Source of the DNA: Nonomuraea candida
GTDB lineage: Bacteria; Actinomycetota; Actinomycetes; Streptosporangiales; Streptosporangiaceae
Assembly (NCBI RefSeq): GCF_000725485.1
Contig: NZ_JOAG01000036.1
Coordinates: 1 to 64,000 of the forward strand
Reading direction: 5' to 3'
DNA length: 64,000 bases
Part shown: piece by piece, positions 41,100 through 48,709 of the stretch
Layout: the number at the start of each line of letters is the position of its first letter
Numbering within the stretch: the stretch's first letter is position 1
Notes under the pieces: model-generated
The model's database searches: none
Told to the model about the DNA's origin: nothing
What the model saw: only the letters and a program-made list of their open reading frames with translations
Position numbers and translations under genes: made by a program

Positions 41100-41639
41100 G
41101 TGGCAAGCCGCCGCGGCGGGGCGCCCAGCGCGCTGGTCACGGCCCCGCTAGCGCTCACCCTGCTCCTGACGGGCTGCGGCGGGGACGGCGGCGGCGGATC
41201 GGACGTGGCCTCGGTCAGCGGCGGCACGGGGGGCCAGACCGCGGCCGGCGCGAAACCCAGCACGAACCCGCAGGAACAGGGGCTCAAATTCGCCCAGTGC
41301 ATGCGGGAGAACGGCGTCGACGTGCCGGACCCCGACTCCAGCGGCCGGTTCATGATGAAGTTCGACAAGAACACGCCGCAGGAGAAGGTCCAGGCGGCCC
41401 AGGAGGCGTGCAAGCAGTACGCCCCCAGCGGCCAGCGCAAGAACGGCGGCGACCCCAAGATGGCCGAGAACCTGCGCAAGCTCGCCCAGTGCATGCGTGA
41501 CAACGGCGTCGAGGCCTACCCCGACCCCGAGGGCGGCATGATGCGCATCACCGGCGAGGTCGGCGACGACCCGGACTTCGAGTCCGCCCAGCAGAAGTGC
41601 CAGAAGGAGTCCGCCGAGGCCGGCATGGGAGGTTCTTGA
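41100..41639 (+). CDS. Lipoprotein with duplicated Cys motif
   Basis: A 179-residue secreted lipoprotein: signal sequence with lipobox LLTGC near residue 25, then a Gly/Ser-rich linker. Two related segments follow, LKFAQCMRENGVDVPDPD and LAQCMRDNGVEAYPDPEGG, plus other Cys residues that may form disulfides. Proteins of this kind often sit ahead of HlyD-type adaptor and MacB-type ABC genes. The GTG start lies in a GC-rich 16-bp direct repeat (41071 and 41105) and lacks a clear ribosome-binding site, so it is uncertain. Its stop overlaps the adaptor start (TGATG). Confidence 0.85.
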   Translation: MASRRGGAPSALVTAPLALTLLLTGCGGDGGGGSDVASVSGGTGGQTAAGAKPSTNPQEQGLKFAQCMRENGVDVPDPDSSGRFMMKFDKNTPQEKVQAAQEACKQYAPSGQRKNGGDPKMAENLRKLAQCMRDNGVEAYPDPEGGMMRITGEVGDDPDFESAQQKCQKESAEAGMGGS

Positions 41640-42772
41640 TGGGCATGGCCACCCTTGACGGAAAGGCGGAGCCCGAGGCCACGCCACCCCGGCGGCGCCG
41701 CCGCGGCGGCCGGGGGAAGCTGGTGGCCGGGCTCCTGATCGCGGTGGCCGCGGTGGGCGGCGGGCTCGTCGCGGTGAACGGCACGGGCCTGCTGGAGGGC
41801 GGCGCCGGACCGACGCGGTCGGCCGCCGCCCTGCCGCCGGCCACCACGACGGTGACCAGGCAGACCCTGAACGACACCAGGGACGCCGACGGCGAGCTCG
41901 GCTACGGCCCGGTCACCACGGCCACGACCCGCCGTCCCGGCACGATCACCTGGCTGCCGGAGAGCGGCGCCACGATCAGCCGGGGCCGCTCGTTGTACCG
42001 GCTGGACAACAAGCCGGTCGTGCTCATGTACGGCGACACTCCCGCCTACCGCGACCTCAGGATCGGTACGGAGGGCAAGGACGTCGAGAACCTGGAGCGC
42101 AACCTCAGCAAGCTCGGCTACGACGGCTTCACGGTGGACGACGAGTACACCTACGACACCTACCAGGCGGTCCTGGAGTGGCAGGAGGACCGCGGCCTGG
42201 ACGAGACCGGCGTGGTCGAGCTGGGCCGGGTCGTCTTCGCCCCCGGCAAGGTGCGGGTGGAGAGCCTGGACGCCGAGGAGGGGCAGCCGGCGCAGCCCGG
42301 CCAGAAGGTGCTGACGTACACGGGCACATCCAAGGTCATCACGGTCCAGCTGGAGGCCGACGACCAGCGGATGGCCAAGAAGGGCGCCAAGGTCGAGGTC
42401 ACGCTGCCCGACGGCAAGAGCGTCGGCGGCAAGGTGACGGAGGTGGCCACGGTGATCGTGCCGGGCGAGGGCCAGAACGCGGACCCGGAGACGCGGGTGG
42501 AGGCGCTGGTCTCGATCGGCGACGCGAAGGCGGCCAGGGAGCTGGACAAGGCGTCGGTGGACGTCACGTTCACCGCCTCCCAGCGCAAGGACGTGCTGAC
42601 GGTGCCGGTCGCGGCGCTGGTGGCGTTGCAGGAGGGCGGGTTCGGCCTGGAGGTCGTCGAAGGCGGCGGCACCCGGTACGTCGCCGTCGAGACGGGCCTG
42701 TTCGCCGGCGGGCGGGTCGAGGTGTCCGGCGACGGGCTCAGCGAGGGGATGACCGTGGGGATGCCGAAATGA
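41639..42772 (+). CDS. Efflux periplasmic-type adaptor with peptidoglycan-binding domain
   Basis: A 377-residue membrane-fusion-like protein. One N-terminal helix (about 27-47) anchors it. A PG_binding_1 domain is visible at about 145-190 (IGTEGKDVENLERNLSKLG, then TYQAVLEWQEDRGL), and beta-barrel/lipoyl-like strands with GQKVLTYTG follow. It should link the ABC exporter to the cell wall. GGGAGG lies 6 nt before the ATG. It overlaps the flanking genes by 1 and 4 bp, so the operon is tightly coupled. Confidence 0.92.
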   Translation: MGMATLDGKAEPEATPPRRRRRGGRGKLVAGLLIAVAAVGGGLVAVNGTGLLEGGAGPTRSAAALPPATTTVTRQTLNDTRDADGELGYGPVTTATTRRPGTITWLPESGATISRGRSLYRLDNKPVVLMYGDTPAYRDLRIGTEGKDVENLERNLSKLGYDGFTVDDEYTYDTYQAVLEWQEDRGLDETGVVELGRVVFAPGKVRVESLDAEEGQPAQPGQKVLTYTGTSKVITVQLEADDQRMAKKGAKVEVTLPDGKSVGGKVTEVATVIVPGEGQNADPETRVEALVSIGDAKAARELDKASVDVTFTASQRKDVLTVPVAALVALQEGGFGLEVVEGGGTRYVAVETGLFAGGRVEVSGDGLSEGMTVGMPK

Positions 42773-43476
42773 CGCACCCCATGATCGCTCTGACCGACGT
42801 GTCCAGGACGTACCCGGGAGGGGTGGCGGCGCTGAAGTCCGTCTCGCTGCGCATCGACCACGGCGAGCTGGTCGCCATCGTCGGGCCGTCCGGGTCGGGC
42901 AAGTCGACCATGCTCAACGTCGTCGGCACCCTCGACCGGCCGTCCTCCGGGACCATCCGGATCGACGGGTACGACGTCTCGGAGCTGTCCGACAACCAGC
43001 TCTCGGCGCTGCGCGCCACCACGATCGGCTTCGTCTTCCAGTCCTTCCACCTGGCCGCGAAGGTCCCGGCGCTGGACAACGTGGCCGACGGTCTGGTCTA
43101 CACCGGCCTGAGCAGGGCCGAACGCCGCCGGCGCGCGGCGGCGGCGCTCAAGCGGGTGGGGCTGGAGCACCGCATGGACCACGAGCCGCACGAGCTGTCC
43201 GGCGGCGAGCGGCAGCGCGTCGCCATCGCCAGGGCCGTGGCGGGCGACCCGCCGCTGCTCCTGGCCGACGAGCCGACCGGGGCGCTGGACTCGGTCTCGG
43301 GCACCGGCGTGATGGAGCTGCTGCACGAGCTGAACGCGGCCGGCACCACCATCGTGATCATCACCCACGACCGGGAGATCGCCGCCAGCCTTCCCCGGCA
43401 GGTGCGGATGCGCGACGGCGAGATCATCTCCGACTCCGCCAGGGAGCCCGAGCCGGTGGAATCAGGAGTGACGTGA
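42769..43476 (+). CDS. MacB-type ABC transporter ATP-binding protein
   Basis: A 235-residue ATPase: Walker A GPSGSGKST, Q-loop FVFQSFHL, signature LSGGERQRVAIARA, Walker B LLLADEPTGALD and H-loop IITHD. It matches the LolD/MacB class that powers extracytoplasmic substrate movement or export of peptides and antibiotics. Its stop is part of TGATG, which also begins the duplicated start segment of the permease gene. Confidence 0.96.
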   Translation: MTHPMIALTDVSRTYPGGVAALKSVSLRIDHGELVAIVGPSGSGKSTMLNVVGTLDRPSSGTIRIDGYDVSELSDNQLSALRATTIGFVFQSFHLAAKVPALDNVADGLVYTGLSRAERRRRAAAALKRVGLEHRMDHEPHELSGGERQRVAIARAVAGDPPLLLADEPTGALDSVSGTGVMELLHELNAAGTTIVIITHDREIAASLPRQVRMRDGEIISDSAREPEPVESGVT

Positions 43477-43596
43477 TGACAGGTGTCGAGCGGCCTGCGG
43501 CCGTACCCGGGGGTGGCGTGATGACGGGTGTCGAGCGGTCCCGGCCGTACCTGGGGGTGGCGTGATGACGGGTGTCGAGCGGCCCCGGCTGTATCC
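43473..43596 (+). repeat. Triplicated start region of the permease gene
   Basis: Three copies of a segment beginning GTGATGAC(A/G)GGTGTCGAGCGG start at 43473, 43518 and 43562. The first unit is 45 bp and the second 44 bp, so copies 1 and 2 are in frame with each other, but copy 3, the true gene start, is in another frame. Each copy carries an ATG. Confidence 0.92.
43476..43565 (+). CDS. Coupled leader ORF made by the start duplication
   Basis: A 29-codon frame that begins at the ATG of copy 1 inside the ATPase stop (TGATG) and encodes two repeats of MTGVER. It stops at a second TGATG whose ATG starts the permease. It looks like a by-product of the duplication that preserves translational coupling between ATPase and permease. 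It may have no function beyond relaying ribosomes. Confidence 0.5.
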   Translation: MTGVERPAAVPGGGVMTGVERSRPYLGVA

Positions 43597-44779
43597 GGCC
43601 CGGATGCGGCCGCGTGACGTGATGCGGGTCGGCGCGGTCGGCCTGCGGACCCGGCCGCTGCGGGCGTTCCTGTCGGCGCTGGGCATCGCCATCGGCATCG
43701 CGGCCATGGTGGGCGTGGTCGGGCTCTCGTCCTCCTCGGGGGCCGAGCTGGACCGCCAGCTCTCCGCGCTGGGCACGAACCTGCTCACCCTCTCCTCGGG
43801 CTCCACCCTCACCGGCGAGGCGGCCCAGATGCCGGTGGACGCCGAGGCGATGATCGAGCGGATCGGGCCCGTCGAGGCGGTCTCGTCCATCGGCAAGGTG
43901 CCCGAGGCCAAGGTCTACCGCTCCGAGCAGATCCCGGAGGCCCAGACGGGCGGGCTCAACACGTACGCGGCCCGCCTGGACCTGCCGGCCACGGTCGGCG
44001 CGACCCTGCGCAGCGGCACCTGGCTGAACGCGGCCACCGAGCGCTACCCGGCCGCCGTGATCGGCGCGGACGCCGCGCAGCGGCTCGGCATCGGGGCGGC
44101 GGGCCCCGACACGCAGATCGTCGTCGGCGGCGTCCGCTTCACGGTCGTCGGCGTGCTGGAGCCGGTGGCGCTGGCCACCGACCTGGACGCGGGCGTCCTG
44201 GTGGGCTGGCCGGTGGCGGAGGAGCGGCTCGGCTTCGACGGCCACCCGACCACGCTCTACACGCGCTCGGAGGAGGCCAAGCTGGAGTCGGTGCGCCAGG
44301 TGCTGGCCGGCACGGCGAACCCGGAGGCGCCGAACGAGGTGGACGTCTCCCGCCCGTCCGACGCGCTGGCCGCCAAGAAGGCGACCAGCGAGGCCTTCAC
44401 CAACCTGCTCCTGGGCGTGGGCGCGGTGGCGCTGCTCGTGGGCGGGGTCGGGGTGGCCAACACGATGGTCATCTCGGTGCTGGAACGCCGCGCGGAGATC
44501 GGCCTGCGCCGCTCGCTCGGGGCGACCAGGGGGCAGATCCGTACGCAGTTCCTGGCCGAGTCGCTGCTGCTGTCCGCGATGGGCGGGGCCGGCGGCATCC
44601 TGCTCGGCTCGGGGGTCACCATGGGGTACGCGCTCTACAGCGGCTGGCCCTCGGTCGTGCCCGCCTGGGCCACCGTGGGCGGCCTCGCCGCGACGCTGGC
44701 CATCGGCGCGGTCGCCGGTCTCTACCCCGCGGTCCGCGCCTCCCGCCTGTCCCCGACGGAGGCCCTGTCCACGCCGTGA
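43565..44779 (+). CDS. MacB/FtsX-type ABC transporter permease
   Basis: A 404-residue permease. TM1 is at about 28-50 (FLSALGIAIGIAAMVGVVGL). A large extracytoplasmic MacB periplasmic-core domain follows, then three C-terminal helices in an FtsX domain with the VISVLERRAEIGLRRSLGAT loop. It is the last gene of the lipoprotein-adaptor-ATPase-permease operon. The ATG at 43565 overlaps the leader stop; GTG 43562 is an alternative. Confidence 0.93.
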   Translation: MTGVERPRLYPARMRPRDVMRVGAVGLRTRPLRAFLSALGIAIGIAAMVGVVGLSSSSGAELDRQLSALGTNLLTLSSGSTLTGEAAQMPVDAEAMIERIGPVEAVSSIGKVPEAKVYRSEQIPEAQTGGLNTYAARLDLPATVGATLRSGTWLNAATERYPAAVIGADAAQRLGIGAAGPDTQIVVGGVRFTVVGVLEPVALATDLDAGVLVGWPVAEERLGFDGHPTTLYTRSEEAKLESVRQVLAGTANPEAPNEVDVSRPSDALAAKKATSEAFTNLLLGVGAVALLVGGVGVANTMVISVLERRAEIGLRRSLGATRGQIRTQFLAESLLLSAMGGAGGILLGSGVTMGYALYSGWPSVVPAWATVGGLAATLAIGAVAGLYPAVRASRLSPTEALSTP

Positions 44780-44872
44780 CCCCACGGCCTCCCGTCCGCA
44801 AGCGCCGCCCGCACGGTGATCGTCACCGGCCCGGCCTTCGCCCGAGGCCCCGCCCGTGAGCTCCGCGGGCCC

Positions 44873-44901
44873 GTCGCGCGCCCGGCACCCGGGCGCGCGA
44901 C
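44873..44901. terminator. 13-bp hairpin downstream of ABC operon
   Basis: GTCGCGCGCCCGG pairs perfectly with its complement across a 3-nt loop, about 95 bp after the permease stop and upstream of the STAS gene promoter. Confidence 0.75.
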
Positions 44902-45038
44902 GCCGTGCGCGTCGGCGTCGAGCTGTCCATCGCACAAGTGCACAAAGGGGCAGGGACGCCTGCCGATCGCCGTCGAATAAATCCGTCTTTCTGGGGCAGA
45001 TCCCGACTTGTACGGCCGACGCCCCACACCGGAGCCGG

Positions 45039-45383
45039 ATGACCTTCGACGAAAGAACTGACCGAGTACGCGTCACCCTCGTTCCGCACCCCTTCGGCCT
45101 GCGAATCGCCGGCGAGATCGACCGCGGCAACCGTCCCCTGCTCCAGGGCGTCCTCGACTGGGCGCTGCACGCGGGCAGCCAGGACATCCGGTTCGACCTG
45201 GCGGGCCTGACGTTCATCGACGTGAGCGGCATGCGCCTGATCGTCGCGGCCGCCGCGCGATTATCGCCGGACCGGAAGCTGATCCTCGACCCGGTCTCGC
45301 CCCTGGTGCGCCGCCTGCTGTCGGTGACCGGCTGGGAGCACGTCCCCGGCCTCCGCGTCGGCCCCGAGCGGCCGTGCCCGTGA
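45039..45383 (+). CDS. STAS domain anti-sigma factor antagonist
   Basis: A 114-residue SpoIIAA/RsbV-like protein with the core FDLAGLTFIDVSGMRLIVAAAARL; the Ser in DVSG is the position phosphorylated by anti-sigma kinases. Upstream, GAAT, 15 nt, GGGCAG is one change from the stress-promoter pattern, hinting at autoregulation. A SpoIIE phosphatase elsewhere in the window could act on such a protein, but linkage is not shown. The ATG at 45039 has GGAG 4 nt upstream. Confidence 0.9.
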   Translation: MTFDERTDRVRVTLVPHPFGLRIAGEIDRGNRPLLQGVLDWALHAGSQDIRFDLAGLTFIDVSGMRLIVAAAARLSPDRKLILDPVSPLVRRLLSVTGWEHVPGLRVGPERPCP

Positions 45384-45395
45384 CGCCGGGCGCCT

Positions 45396-45908
45396 CTAGG
45401 GACGCCAGCGGCGCAGGTCCGTCTCCTTCTCGTACGCCTGCGGGTCCGGGTAGCTCACCAGCTCGACGGTCGCGCCCCAGGGCGTACGGAAGTAGACGAA
45501 CCTGTTGCGCTCGCCGGCCTCGGGCCCCGGCAGCGGCACCGGCTCCGACAGCCGCGCCGCGCCCGCCTCCGTCGCCCGGCGCAGCGCCTCCTCCAGGTCG
45601 TCCACGTACAGGGCGACGTGCTGCCAGCCCAGGTCGCACGGCAGCGCCGCGCCGGCCTGCCGCGGCCCGCTGAACTCGAACAGCTCGATCCCCGGCCCGT
45701 TGGGCAGGCGCAACATGCGCACCGCCACCTCGGCCGTGCCCTGCGGCACCCCGAGCCGCCGCTCGGTCGCCCACCCGCCCTTGGGCCCCCGCTCGCGGGG
45801 GAGGGTGTCGTAGAGCACCTCGGCGCCGAACGCGCGGGCGAAGAACTCGGTGGCCGCGTCGAGATCGGGCACGGTCACCCCGACGTGGTCGATGCCGCGG
45901 ACGGTCAT
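45396..45908 (-). CDS. VOC family protein, methylmalonyl-CoA-epimerase-like
   Basis: A 170-residue glyoxalase-fold protein beginning MTVRGIDHVGVTVPDLDAATEFFARAFG. The second repeat is GWQHVALYVDDLEEALRRATEAGA, and the C-terminal metal strand is FVYFRTPWGATVELVSYP. Likely metal ligands are the first-strand His, QHVALYV and the Glu in TVELV. The ATG at 45908 follows AGGAGA; an ATG at 45941 would overlap the MreB-like stop as ATGA. Co-transcription with the MreB-like gene is probable. Confidence 0.88.
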   Translation of the reverse strand: MTVRGIDHVGVTVPDLDAATEFFARAFGAEVLYDTLPRERGPKGGWATERRLGVPQGTAEVAVRMLRLPNGPGIELFEFSGPRQAGAALPCDLGWQHVALYVDDLEEALRRATEAGAARLSEPVPLPGPEAGERNRFVYFRTPWGATVELVSYPDPQAYEKETDLRRWRP

Positions 45909-45937
45909 GGCCTGTCTCCTGTCCTGAGAGGCGTCCG

Positions 45938-46921
45938 TCATGCGCGTCCGCTCCGGAACCTGCCGATCAGGCCCAGCTCGTCCACGCAGCGGCCCAGCCC
46001 GAGCGCCACGCACTCCAGCGGGCGCTCCGCCCGCCGCACCGGCATGCACAGCGCCTCCCGCAGCCGCCGGCCGAGCCCGCGCAGCAGCGCCCCGCCGCCG
46101 ACCAGCATCACGCCCCGCTCCCCGAGGTCGGCCGCCAGCTCGGCGGGGCAGCGCTCCACCGTCTCCATCGCCGCCCGCGCGATCGACTCGGCGGGCGGCC
46201 CGGCGGCCTCGAAGATCTGCCCCGCGGGCACCGCCAGCTCGCGTTCCCTGCCGGTGTCGCGGTCCCGGCCGCGCACCACGACCTCCCGGGCCCCGTCGTG
46301 CGCGCGGCGCTTGGCCGACTCGGCCTCGGACTCGTCCAGCAGCAGCCCGTGCTCGCGTTCGACGAGGCGGATGACGGCCCGGTTCACGGCCTGCCCGCCG
46401 TAGGGCACGGAGGAGGCCGCGACCACGGACTCCCCGGACAGCACCGCGATCCTGGCGGTGTCGCGGCCGATGTCGATGACCATGTGCCCGGCGCAGTCGG
46501 TGACCGGCAGCCCCGCGCCCAGCGCCGCCGCCAGCGCGTGCGGCACCAGCCGCACGGTCCTGGCCTCCGCCTCGTACGCCACGTCGTGCAGCGCCGCCCT
46601 GTCGATCGGCGTGGAGTCGCCCGGCAGCGCCATGACCAGGCGCGGGCGGGCGTACGGATGCCAGTGCACCTTGCGCAGGAAGTGCCGGACCATGCGCCGG
46701 GCCAGCTCGGCGTCGGCCGGCAGCCCGCCGCGCACCGGCCAGCACGTGCGCCCGCCGACGCCCACGGCGGCGGCCTCCGCGCCGTACGCGATGATCTTGC
46801 CGGTACGGCCGTCGCACATGACGGCCGAGGGTTCGTCGAGCACGATGCCCTTGCGCTTGACATAGATCCGCGTGCTCGCCGCCCCCAGGTCCATTGCCAG
46901 GTCACGACCGAGGAGTCTCAT
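45938..46921 (-). CDS. MreB/Mbl-like protein with degenerate nucleotide site
   Basis: A 327-residue actin-fold protein of the MreB group. The phosphate-1 loop is MDLGAASTRIYVKRKGIVLDEPS, and the connecting and adenosine motifs are present (VMLVGGGALLRGLGRRL). The phosphate-2 motif, normally DIGGGTT, reads DIGRDTA, and basic and Cys residues are scattered where MreB is usually conserved. This suggests altered ATP binding or hydrolysis. No mreCD or rodA genes are adjacent; the neighbour is a VOC gene. Canonical MreB is therefore likely elsewhere. Confidence 0.88.
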   Translation of the reverse strand: MRLLGRDLAMDLGAASTRIYVKRKGIVLDEPSAVMCDGRTGKIIAYGAEAAAVGVGGRTCWPVRGGLPADAELARRMVRHFLRKVHWHPYARPRLVMALPGDSTPIDRAALHDVAYEAEARTVRLVPHALAAALGAGLPVTDCAGHMVIDIGRDTARIAVLSGESVVAASSVPYGGQAVNRAVIRLVEREHGLLLDESEAESAKRRAHDGAREVVVRGRDRDTGRERELAVPAGQIFEAAGPPAESIARAAMETVERCPAELAADLGERGVMLVGGGALLRGLGRRLREALCMPVRRAERPLECVALGLGRCVDELGLIGRFRSGRA

Positions 46922-47133
46922 CGCCGGACCTATTTCCCGGCCCGCTCCAACCCAACACCACGAACGGAACGGTTCCCCTTTACCCGTCCTCGCGCCCGGG
47001 CCGCCGACGCCCCCGAACGCCGGGATCGGCGGCCCTCCTCCGCGTGGGGCGGGAGCGCGGAGCTGAGCCCGGTTTCGCGTCATAAGCGGCTCCGTGCGAA
47101 GCTGTGATAGTCCCCAACACCATGGAGGTCCTC

Positions 47134-47334
47134 ATGGCGGATACACCGGAGCCGGAAGTCAGCGAAACTCCCGAGGACGAGCTGAAGCGCAAGTTCCGCG
47201 AGGCGCTGGAGCGCAAGCGCAACCAGCAGGCGGGATCAGGCGCGGGTGGCAGGGGCGTCGACCCATCGAAGATTCACGGGGCGCACGGTCCGGCTGCGAG
47301 TAAGCGATCGTTCAGGCGCAAGAGCGGCGGCTGA
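47134..47334 (+). CDS. DUF5302 family small protein
   Basis: A 66-residue highly charged protein with the family core EDELKRKFREALERKRNQQ and the tail KIHGAHGPAASKRSFRRKSGG. It is soluble and mostly helical or disordered; the function is unknown. GGAGG lies 4 nt before the ATG. A terminator follows 15 nt after the stop, so it is monocistronic. The 211 bp upstream, to the divergent MreB-like gene, holds no clear site. Confidence 0.88.
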   Translation: MADTPEPEVSETPEDELKRKFREALERKRNQQAGSGAGGRGVDPSKIHGAHGPAASKRSFRRKSGG

Positions 47335-47349
47335 GGCTGGAATTTCGCT

Positions 47350-47382
47350 GGGGGTACGGCATGCCGTGCCCCCTTTCTCTTT
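47350..47382 (+). terminator. Intrinsic terminator of DUF5302 gene
   Basis: A 10-bp stem (GGGGGTACGG with GCCGTACC-type complement, one G-U pair) around CATG, followed by the T-rich tract TTTCTCTTT. Confidence 0.88.
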
Positions 47383-47424
47383 GCCGACGTAGGTAGATCT
47401 TTCGACCGATTCATGGTGAATCGT

Positions 47425-47453
47425 TTGCGAGTGTCCGTTTCCGTAGTTAGAGT
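47425..47453 (+). promoter_or_regulatory. Putative SigA-type promoter of the riboswitch gene
   Basis: TTGCGA, 17 nt, TAGAGT, lying between the DUF5302 terminator and the riboswitch. It predicts an RNA starting near 47460 with a leader of about 360 nt. Confidence 0.6.
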
Positions 47454-47504
47454 AATCGCCATTACCAGCCGGTGACCGAGTCCTTACCCAAGATGGACGG
47501 CCGG

Positions 47505-47632
47505 TTGGCGCCGAATCCCGAGCAGTCGGGAACCGGGGACCCACCTCGTTGGGGTGAATCCGGCCGCGTGCCGGTAGGGCATCTCCACGCCCGAACCCGT
47601 CAGCTAACCCGGTAGGCGTGATGGAGAGGACA
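47505..47632 (+). ncRNA. c-di-AMP riboswitch (ydaO/yuaA class)
   Basis: The conserved blocks of the ydaO aptamer occur in order: CGCCGAATCC, GGGAACCGGGGA, CCACC, GGGGTGAATCC, GGTAGGG, then GAACCCGTCAGCTAACCC and GGTAGGCGTGATGGAGAGGA. In actinobacteria this class usually precedes cell-wall hydrolase genes and turns expression off when c-di-AMP is high. About 190 nt separate it from the start codon, leaving room for an expression platform. Confidence 0.9.
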
Positions 47633-47821
47633 AAACTTACCCATGCAGCAGCGCGTCGTACCCCCGGACCGCGTCCTGACGGCCGCCTTCTGAGCGGCCC
47701 CCTTCCCTGAAGGCTCGTATCTTGCGCTCCGCGTGGCGAACGCCGGGTGCCCCTGGCGCGCTGCGCGCTTTCCCCCGATGAGTGCAACCTCCCTGTCCCC
47801 TCGTGAAGGGTTTGCTACTTC

Positions 47822-48625
47822 ATGTCTGCTCGTTCTGGCCTGCGTTCCCTCGCCATGCTCACCGCCACCGCCGTCAGCGCCCTGACGATCGGTGCGACGG
47901 CCGCCCACGCCGACCCCGGCGCCGGCTCCGACACGGAAGAGAAGATCCTGCTCAAGGGCTCGACCACGGCCTCGTACTTCTGGGACGACGGCTCCGGCCG
48001 CGCCGGTGACACGGGCATGCCGGCCAGCGGCAAGCCGATGCAGAAGGGGCTGGCCGCCAGCCCGAGCTGGCCGCTGCTGACCGAGGGCTACGTGCTCTAC
48101 GACGGCAAGAAGATGCCGTTCTTCGTGGGTGACCGCGGGCCGGGCGAGCCCTCCAACCGGGGCATCATGCTGGACCTCGACGCCAAGACCTTCGCCGAGC
48201 TGACCGGCGGCAGGTTCAACCCCGGCACGCTGGGCGTGGACGGCAACGGCGGCAAGGGCCACATCGACGTCGAGTACGTCATCACCAAGTGGGGCGACGG
48301 CCCCGGCAAGAAGAACCACCCGGTGCCCTTCTCCACCCGCGCCTGGGCCGAGCGCGACCGGAACCCGGCCACCCCGCCGGCCGAGGAGCCCTCGGAGGAG
48401 GCCGCGCAGGGCGGCGGCAGGCTCGTCGAGGCCCCCGCCTCCGCGAGCGTCCGCGCCGGCGCGGCCGGTTCTGACGCGGCCGGTTCCGATGTGGCGGGCG
48501 CCGAGGAGGCCGGCGCCCAGGAGTCCGGCGTCGTCGGCGGCGCGCTGATGGCCGGCGCCCTGGCCGTGGCCGGCGGCGGCGTGGTGCTCGGCGGCGAGCG
48601 CCTCCGCACCCTCCTCAAGCGCTGA
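47822..48625 (+). CDS. Secreted RlpA-like (double-psi barrel) protein with C-terminal helix
   Basis: A 267-residue protein with a Sec signal peptide (cleavage after AHA, about residue 31). A domain like the RlpA/3D double-psi barrel follows (DTGMPASGKPMQKGLAASPSWPLL, then FFVGDRGPGEPSNRGIMLDLD). The Asp in GDRGPG matches the catalytic position of related lytic enzymes. The C-terminal third is Ala/Ser-rich and ends in a hydrophobic helix plus a basic tail (GGERLRTLLKR), without an LPxTG motif, so membrane attachment is likely. The c-di-AMP riboswitch upstream supports a cell-wall role. Confidence 0.85.
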   Translation: MSARSGLRSLAMLTATAVSALTIGATAAHADPGAGSDTEEKILLKGSTTASYFWDDGSGRAGDTGMPASGKPMQKGLAASPSWPLLTEGYVLYDGKKMPFFVGDRGPGEPSNRGIMLDLDAKTFAELTGGRFNPGTLGVDGNGGKGHIDVEYVITKWGDGPGKKNHPVPFSTRAWAERDRNPATPPAEEPSEEAAQGGGRLVEAPASASVRAGAAGSDAAGSDVAGAEEAGAQESGVVGGALMAGALAVAGGGVVLGGERLRTLLKR

Positions 48626-48689
48626 CCCGCCGCGCGGCTTTCCCGCGCTTCGCCCGCGCTTCGCCCGCGTGCTTTACGGGGTTATTAGT

Positions 48690-48702
48690 AGAATGTCATT
48701 CT
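48690..48702. promoter_or_regulatory. Palindrome AGAATGTCATTCT before hydrolase gene
   Basis: A perfect 13-bp palindrome around a central T, 7 bp before the GTG start, in an AT-rich patch. Sites of this shape are common for TetR-family regulators; no regulator gene is adjacent. Confidence 0.6.
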
Positions 48703-48709
48703 GTTCTCC

